From Anaerolineae bacterium (lineage in GTDB: Bacteria > Chloroflexota > Anaerolineae > B4-G1): 16,665 bases of DNA. The DNA lies in assembly GCA_030612585.1 (NCBI GenBank), contig JAUWNP010000093.1, forward strand, positions 1 through 16,665. The letters run 5' to 3'. A program made the position numbers and the translations under genes. How positions within the stretch are numbered: position 1 is the first letter of the stretch; each line of letters begins with the position of its first letter. The notes below the pieces were generated by a model. That model was not told the DNA's origin. It saw only the letters and a list, made by a program, of their open reading frames with translations, and searched no databases. Shown in pieces: positions 12,014 through 16,665 of this stretch.

Positions 12014-14548
12014 CTAATCCAGCATCTTGTTTTTCAGCGTCAATCGCGCCCACACCACCGGCGCCTCCGGGTTGGTGGCCCGGATCTCCACCTGGTCACC
12101 GTCGAAATCTGGGTCGAGCAGCACGGGCACAGGGGTGTCCTGACCGGCGATCAAGGTGACCTCGTGTGTGACCTCGTCGCGCGCATCGCAGTCGGCGGCA
12201 TCGCCCACCTTGCGGGCAGACGGGTCCGGGCCGTCGAAGGGTTCGATTCTGACACGGATGCTCTTCTCCAGCAACGAGTTGAACCAGACTTTGAGCCCAA
12301 TCACCCGGCTGGTGAACGCATCGCTGCGATAGTGAATCTCCAGTTCCTGGCTCGTCTGTTCGGCCGGATGGCCTTTGGCCCGCAGGGTGATCAAGGGCAG
12401 GACACACTCTTGCAGGCTCAGGCCCCCATGAAAATAGCCGCTCCCAGCCGAGTAGAGACCAAAGCCATTCGGCACGACCAGTTCGGTAGCATCGCCCTGG
12501 ATACCGACGTGCTCCGCGTTAAAGACGCGGGTACCGATCCCTTCCTTGACCTGCCTCCCCAGCAGGCTGCGCCGCTTTTTGAGAGGCCATTCCCCGGTGG
12601 GAGACTCAGTCACGACGTCGCCCGGCAGCACCTCTGGGAGGAGGACGTGGCCGTGGTCGGTGGCGATGACGATGTAACAGTAGCCCAGGCGGACCAGTTG
12701 GGTGACCGCAGCCTTGAGGTCGCCGAGCAGGTCGGTCATGTACTTGCGTGCCTCGCGCAGGGTGATGGTCTCGCCCATACGGTCAATCCGCGAATCGCGC
12801 ACTACCACCAGATCAGCGTTCTTGAGGCGGGCCTGACGTTTAGCCGTGGACGTCAGCGAGAGGAATTGGCTGATTTCGACGTCCACAAAACGATCACCAT
12901 ACTTTTCGGCCAGAAACTTCATACGGTCGGCCGAGGTTTTGAGACGACGGTCGCCCAGGTGAGGGATCAAGTCGCCGTCCACCTGGCGCATGGTCAGCGC
13001 GCCATCCGCCCCGGGCAAAAGGGCTGCCATACCCACCAGCGTGATGGTGGGGAGCGTGGACGCCACCGGCTGCAGGTCCATTTCGCCCAGCGTGCTCAAC
13101 ACCCCGGCCAGGTCGCGCCCCATCTCGAAACGCAAAGCGTCCGTCAGAAAGTAGGCCACCCTTTCGCGGGCGGCCAGCGCCGGGGCGACGAACTGGTCAA
13201 ATACCTGGGTCTGGCGCAGGATGGTCTCGGGGGGCCAGCCAGCCTTTTCCACCTCTTTCATGAAGCGCTGCTGGACGGCGTCAATCATCTCCCGATAGCG
13301 CATCCGGCAGCGAGCGGTGACGGCTTCCAGTTCCTCACACTCGGTGCACTCGGCGATGCTCTGCTCCATCAGCCGCTGACGGCGATCCAGGTCGCTCCAA
13401 CCATCCTCGCGGGCGTAGGCGGCGACTATCTTGTCCACGTGGCCTGCCTCTTGCTCCCACACCTGCTCGACCCGGTTGGCTACATCAAGTAAGGCCACAC
13501 AACGCTCGGCCACCCGCCATACCTGCGTCCGTTCAGGCTCACTCCGCCAGACCGACTTCGCCCGGCCAGCGATGATCTCGCAGGCACCATCCAGTTGATC
13601 GGCCTCCAATGCCTGGGCGAGCGCGGCCAGATATTGCCGCTCCTCAAAAGCAAAGGTGTCCCGCTGGCCCAGGCGCGCCACGCCGGCGAAATGGGCCGGC
13701 AGCCCCAGTTCTCGTTCAATGTGGTTGGCCAGGTCAATGTAGGTTTCGCGGGTGCCGACCGTACCGCGCAGCCGCTCGGCGAGCGCGTAAATCCGGTCGC
13801 GGTACGATTCGTCGGCGCGGGGCAGGTTGACTAGCGCCGCAGGGAGTTCGCCGGGCAGGTCAAAGGCGAACTCGCTAAAGAGCACGTACCGCGCCAGCAG
13901 TGCCCAGCGCTGTTTCCATTGCTGAACGTCCGCCGGCGGCACGAATCCCAACTCGGCCGCCAGGAGCCGCAGGACTTCTTCACCACACCCAGGCACATCA
14001 GCTACCTTCTGGGGCGCTTGCGGATCGCCCAGCAACTGGACAGCGACCTCGACGGCCGACTGGGTGCCGAGGGCCTGTCTGGTCAGTGGGTAGGTGGCCC
14101 CGCGCTCCAACCGGTCGAGCATCGCCAGGGTTGGTCTTCCTTCACGGAAGAGCCGCTCGATCTGCTCGGCCAGGTCGGGCAGCGCCTGGTAGGCCAGGGA
14201 AGCCAGTTGCTCCGACTCTTTGTCGCCGAACGTATCCCCGGCCACCGCAAAGACCTCGAAGGGGTCTTGTAAGCGCGCATCGCCTGTCGAGCGTTTGAAG
14301 GGCAGATAGATGAGCAGATTGGCGCTCGAATCCTTCAGCGAACCAGAGACATTCAACTGGCGATAGATCGCTCCGGCCTCGCGCCGGGCGCGCAGGCGAG
14401 ACTCTTCAGCGGAGACGACGCGGCAGTTGGGAGCAGAGAAGCGTTGGACAAAGTCGCCAAAGGCCCGCTCGCCATCGTACCAGACGACGATGCGGGCTGA
14501 GTCCAGTTTGGAGGTAATTAGTCTGTGAACGTGGTTGGAAACTTTCAT
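12014..14548 (-). CDS. pglZ: BREX alkaline phosphatase-fold protein PglZ (type A-like)
   Basis: An 844-residue PglZ, the hallmark of all BREX systems, with an N-terminal region starting RIVVWYDGERAF (19-30), a helical middle and an alkaline phosphatase-like core. Core motifs: YFLTDALRFEMG (466-477, D470), STLPTIT (497-503, likely nucleophile region), IATDHGH (628-634, D631, H632, H634) and GYFHGGLSLQEC (704-715, H707). Length equals the usual type 1 PglZ of about 840-850. In the BREX complex it works with BrxB, BrxC and the methylase PglX; its own activity is reported as nuclease/phosphodiesterase-like in some systems. The ATG at 14546-14548 is one base after the stop of the DUF6922-like gene (TGAGATG), with GGAG ten bases upstream, so translation is coupled. 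Confidence 0.96.
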   Translation of the reverse strand: MKVSNHVHRLITSKLDSARIVVWYDGERAFGDFVQRFSAPNCRVVSAEESRLRARREAGAIYRQLNVSGSLKDSSANLLIYLPFKRSTGDARLQDPFEVFAVAGDTFGDKESEQLASLAYQALPDLAEQIERLFREGRPTLAMLDRLERGATYPLTRQALGTQSAVEVAVQLLGDPQAPQKVADVPGCGEEVLRLLAAELGFVPPADVQQWKQRWALLARYVLFSEFAFDLPGELPAALVNLPRADESYRDRIYALAERLRGTVGTRETYIDLANHIERELGLPAHFAGVARLGQRDTFAFEERQYLAALAQALEADQLDGACEIIAGRAKSVWRSEPERTQVWRVAERCVALLDVANRVEQVWEQEAGHVDKIVAAYAREDGWSDLDRRQRLMEQSIAECTECEELEAVTARCRMRYREMIDAVQQRFMKEVEKAGWPPETILRQTQVFDQFVAPALAARERVAYFLTDALRFEMGRDLAGVLSTLGEMDLQPVASTLPTITLVGMAALLPGADGALTMRQVDGDLIPHLGDRRLKTSADRMKFLAEKYGDRFVDVEISQFLSLTSTAKRQARLKNADLVVVRDSRIDRMGETITLREARKYMTDLLGDLKAAVTQLVRLGYCYIVIATDHGHVLLPEVLPGDVVTESPTGEWPLKKRRSLLGRQVKEGIGTRVFNAEHVGIQGDATELVVPNGFGLYSAGSGYFHGGLSLQECVLPLITLRAKGHPAEQTSQELEIHYRSDAFTSRVIGLKVWFNSLLEKSIRVRIEPFDGPDPSARKVGDAADCDARDEVTHEVTLIAGQDTPVPVLLDPDFDGDQVEIRATNPEAPVVWARLTLKNKMLD

Positions 14549-14549
14549 C

Positions 14550-14789
14550 TCACAATGGCTCCATCCCTTTGGCCTTTATGGCCCACTCTGGCGCGATATA
14601 ATCCGCTACCCCTAGCGCCAGCCGCCACACGGCAAACGAGCGCCTGGACAGCAAACGAAACCCGTGCCGCCGCACCCACTCGGCCACGCTGGCTTCGCCG
14701 TAGGTCACGAACAGCCAGCGAAGCTGTTCCCACGTGCCTCGTTCCAAAATCCGCTCAATGATAATACTCTTGTGACGTTCGAGGTCCAT
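14550..14789 (-). CDS. Small DUF6922-like protein in the BREX operon
   Basis: Seventy-nine residues with the sequence style of DUF6922: HKSIIIERILERGTWEQLRW, then LFVTYGEASVAEWV and LLSRRSFAVWRLALGV. Proteins of this family are often found beside AbiEii-type nucleotidyltransferases as presumed antitoxin-like partners; no such toxin is visible here. The ATG at 14787-14789 has only a weak ribosome binding site. The frame stays open upstream and reads DRYDYDK just before the Met, similar to the W-D-x-D start I recall for the family, but no start codon is available there, so the N-terminus may have been trimmed. It is one base from pglZ and 47 bases after the ATPase-nuclease gene. Function unknown. 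Confidence 0.6.
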   Translation of the reverse strand: MDLERHKSIIIERILERGTWEQLRWLFVTYGEASVAEWVRRHGFRLLSRRSFAVWRLALGVADYIAPEWAIKAKGMEPL

Positions 14790-14836
14790 CTTATCATAAT
14801 CGTATCTATCTGCGGTGACGAAAAGTGTCGGCCTGT

Positions 14837-16618
14837 CTACCCTCGCAGCAGTGGCAACGCCCGCAGCCCAAATGCTGCCAGCAATGTGTCAAGTTGCTCC
14901 CCATCGCTGAACAGCACCCTCTCCCGCCGCAACGACGCCTCCGCTTCGGCCGTGAACCCGCTCCGGCCAAAGAACCAGCGCGCCGACGGCGGGTATTTCC
15001 ACACCTCCCCCGCAACCTGGCAGGCAGCCAGAAAGCGCTTTGTCTCCTCTACTCCTACCGGCTCTTTCCAGTTCTTGGACTCGACACACCACCACTCCTC
15101 CAGCCCGGCTGTCCCCACCACGTCTATCTCTACCTGCGGCGTTCCTTCTCCCTTGAAGGGGTGTCGCGCCACCACGCGGTCAAAGCGGGGGAGATTGACT
15201 TTTCCCCTCGTGTTAAAGAACCGCTCTCCCTCCACCTCCCGGTCGTCGAATTTGCGCAGTAGCAACTCTATATAGGCCTCGGCCAACAGCCCCACCAGGT
15301 CACTGTGACTGCCTTGCAGCGAGATGTACCTGGCTGTCAACTCCCGTTCTGTCTGCGTTTGGGTGATACCATACCGCTGTGCTTTGACCAGCGTACCGAG
15401 ATAGCCGCGCAAGATAGGGTCCTTGACCACTCCGTAGGTGACGCCCAGGATATCCACCGCTTCGATCAGGTCGGCCCGGGCCAGGTGTTGCAAGGATTGA
15501 TATACGTCCTCGTCGCTCACTTGCCGACTCGCTGCCAGCCGGTGAGCGTCATCCGGCGTGAACGGTTCCCCCTCCCGCTCCGCCATCGTCAACAACACCT
15601 CGCGGGTCAGGCCGTGTTGATTGGCCCGGAACAGCGTCTGCGTCACCCAATCGCTCAGGTCGCTAAAGATCGTTCCTCGGGTGATGTCCACCGCTGTGGC
15701 CCGTGCTAATATGCCCGGGTCGTCCAGATGCCAGCCTTGCGAACCGGCCTGACTTACCACTGCCCTGATGTAAAAGGGATTGCCATCGGCGCGGTGGGCC
15801 AGTTCCGCTGCCACCTCCTGGCTGACCCGCAGGCCGTAGGGCCGGGCAGACCGCTCGGCTAACTCAATGCCGTAATAACCCTCCAGCCCGCCAAAGCGTT
15901 CCACCTTGAAGCGCAAGAACAGAGGACCGGTGCCAAGGATCTGCCGGGTGAAGAGAGTGACGGCCGAACCGGTGATCAGATTGGGACATAGCAATCCTTC
16001 CACGCCGGGCTTAAAGAGAGCCAGGATGTCCGGTTTGCCCGCTTCGGTCGTGTCCACGTCCAGGATACGCTGAAACTCGTCCACCAGAAAGACCATCGGC
16101 GTCTGGTCCAGATCCGATACGTCCCGCGCCCCCTCCAGGGCCACCCGCATCAGGTCTATCGGTTCGTCCAGAAAAGCGCGAAAGCGGGTCGCTACCCGCT
16201 GCAGGCCTGACGGGCCGTTCTGTTGAGCCAGGTCCAAGAGATCACCCAATTTCAGGTCGAGGAAGCGCTCGTGTTCATCCTTGTGTCGGAAGGCAAAGTA
16301 GTGGCGCAAAAAGTTGGCAAAATAGTCCCGGGCAAAGGCTACACCGGTTTTGGCCATATCTTCCAGGTTGGCATAGACAGGAGTGACCTCGTCTTGTTCC
16401 CAGAAGAGGCGGTTGAACAGACGCAGTAGCACCTCTGTCTTGCCCATCCTGCGCCGGCCGACCAGGGCGTGACTCATCATCGCCAGGCGCGGGGTGCCCA
16501 GGATGCGCTGGAACCAGCGATCCAGAAACTCTTGCCGGTCGGTAAAGATCTCGTCCGAGATGATCTGGGTGTATGGACCTATGGGATTGTCCTTACGGCT
16601 GTGCTTCTCGTTTGACAT
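14837..16618 (-). CDS. AAA ATPase with C-terminal PD-(D/E)XK-like nuclease domain, BREX-associated
   Basis: A 593-residue protein of the archaeal-ATPase/DUF234 style. Seen: N-terminal lead FTDRQEFLDRWF, Walker A GRRRMGKT (54-61), Walker B MVFLVDEF (175-182, D180/E181), LITGSAV (214-220), a C-terminal AAA part RADGNPFYIRAVV, and a winged-helix-like region at about 335-405. The last 150 residues carry a restriction-nuclease pattern: E446/E451 in AEAYIELLL, D499 in VEIDVVG and E513-S514-K515 in WWCVESKNW, i.e. D...E-x-K. An ATP-controlled DNA nuclease is a reasonable inference; this family also includes proteins without proven activity. The ATG at 16616-16618 has GGAGG nine bases upstream. It overlaps the end of an upstream gene by 26 nt and so belongs to the BREX operon. 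Confidence 0.85.
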   Translation of the reverse strand: MSNEKHSRKDNPIGPYTQIISDEIFTDRQEFLDRWFQRILGTPRLAMMSHALVGRRRMGKTEVLLRLFNRLFWEQDEVTPVYANLEDMAKTGVAFARDYFANFLRHYFAFRHKDEHERFLDLKLGDLLDLAQQNGPSGLQRVATRFRAFLDEPIDLMRVALEGARDVSDLDQTPMVFLVDEFQRILDVDTTEAGKPDILALFKPGVEGLLCPNLITGSAVTLFTRQILGTGPLFLRFKVERFGGLEGYYGIELAERSARPYGLRVSQEVAAELAHRADGNPFYIRAVVSQAGSQGWHLDDPGILARATAVDITRGTIFSDLSDWVTQTLFRANQHGLTREVLLTMAEREGEPFTPDDAHRLAASRQVSDEDVYQSLQHLARADLIEAVDILGVTYGVVKDPILRGYLGTLVKAQRYGITQTQTERELTARYISLQGSHSDLVGLLAEAYIELLLRKFDDREVEGERFFNTRGKVNLPRFDRVVARHPFKGEGTPQVEIDVVGTAGLEEWWCVESKNWKEPVGVEETKRFLAACQVAGEVWKYPPSARWFFGRSGFTAEAEASLRRERVLFSDGEQLDTLLAAFGLRALPLLRG

Positions 16619-16665
16619 TCGCCATTTCCTCCATCTTTGAGTCGTATGACAACAACTCCTCCTGA
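16593..16665 (-). CDS. C-terminal end of an upstream gene, cut by window edge
   Basis: One minus-strand frame enters from the right edge and reads QEELLSYDSKMEEMANVKRE before ending AQP-stop (TAA at 16593-16595). The charged helical composition looks like a real protein tail. It overlaps the start of the ATPase-nuclease gene by 26 nt. By position a BREX core gene such as pglX would be expected here, but the 24 residues are too few to tell. Confidence 0.4.
   Translation of the reverse strand, partial: QEELLSYDSKMEEMANVKREAQP

Noticed and set aside
9975..12053. Reading brxL as a housekeeping Lon protease
   Set aside because: The N-terminal half is BrxL-type, the Lon Ser is missing and the gene follows pglZ directly.
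12164..13492. Plus-strand frame of 442 codons
   Set aside because: Antisense of pglZ; composition and lack of motifs mark it as a shadow.

Overview
All convincing genes lie on the minus strand, so transcription runs from high to low coordinates. The G+C-rich sequence, genes packed with 1-10 nt gaps or 4-nt overlaps, tandem 7/8-bp repeats inside and between genes, a membrane glycosyltransferase of the DUF2723 family and several toxin-antitoxin pairs suggest a bacterium of the Chloroflexota (Anaerolineae or relatives). That placement is an inference from gene content and repeat style, not from a marker gene.

Right part (about 9975-16665): the downstream end of a BREX phage-defence locus. Reading with transcription: the C-terminal end of an unidentified upstream gene, an AAA ATPase fused to a PD-(D/E)XK-like nuclease domain, a small DUF6922-like protein, the phosphatase-fold protein PglZ and the AAA+/Lon-like protein BrxL. 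Gaps and overlaps are short enough for one operon. The order pglZ-brxL matches the end of type 1 BREX. The core genes brxA, brxB, brxC and pglX must lie beyond the right edge if the system is complete. The nuclease and the DUF6922-like gene occupy a position where BREX loci often carry accessory genes.

Middle (about 5880-9975): a zinc-dependent phospholipase C-like protein, UDP-glucose 4-epimerase (galE), a TumE-like toxin-antitoxin pair with its own promoter, and a GT4 glycosyltransferase. Two short stretches look like gene remnants: a TPR-like scrap next to brxL and a C-terminal scrap next to galE. The 96 bases at 7035-7130 hold nothing I can recognise.

Left part (1-5880): a Phd/VapC-type pair with a very clear promoter and palindrome, a second TumE-like pair, an ADP-ribosylglycohydrolase, and a DUF2723 (GT117-like) membrane glycosyltransferase, followed by the start of a cyclic-nucleotide-binding-domain protein that runs off the left edge. 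The second TumE-like pair, the hydrolase and the glycosyltransferase look like one transcription unit.

The most unusual structural feature is the set of short tandem repeats that run through coding sequence in frame: three arrays in the DUF2723 gene (one supplies its start codon and N-terminus), one array plus a hairpin repeat in the GT4 gene, and an octamer array that encodes the last residues and stop codon of the phospholipase-like gene. Because 7 and 8 are not multiples of 3, each array cycles through all reading frames and yields the same periodic peptide whichever frame it is entered in.
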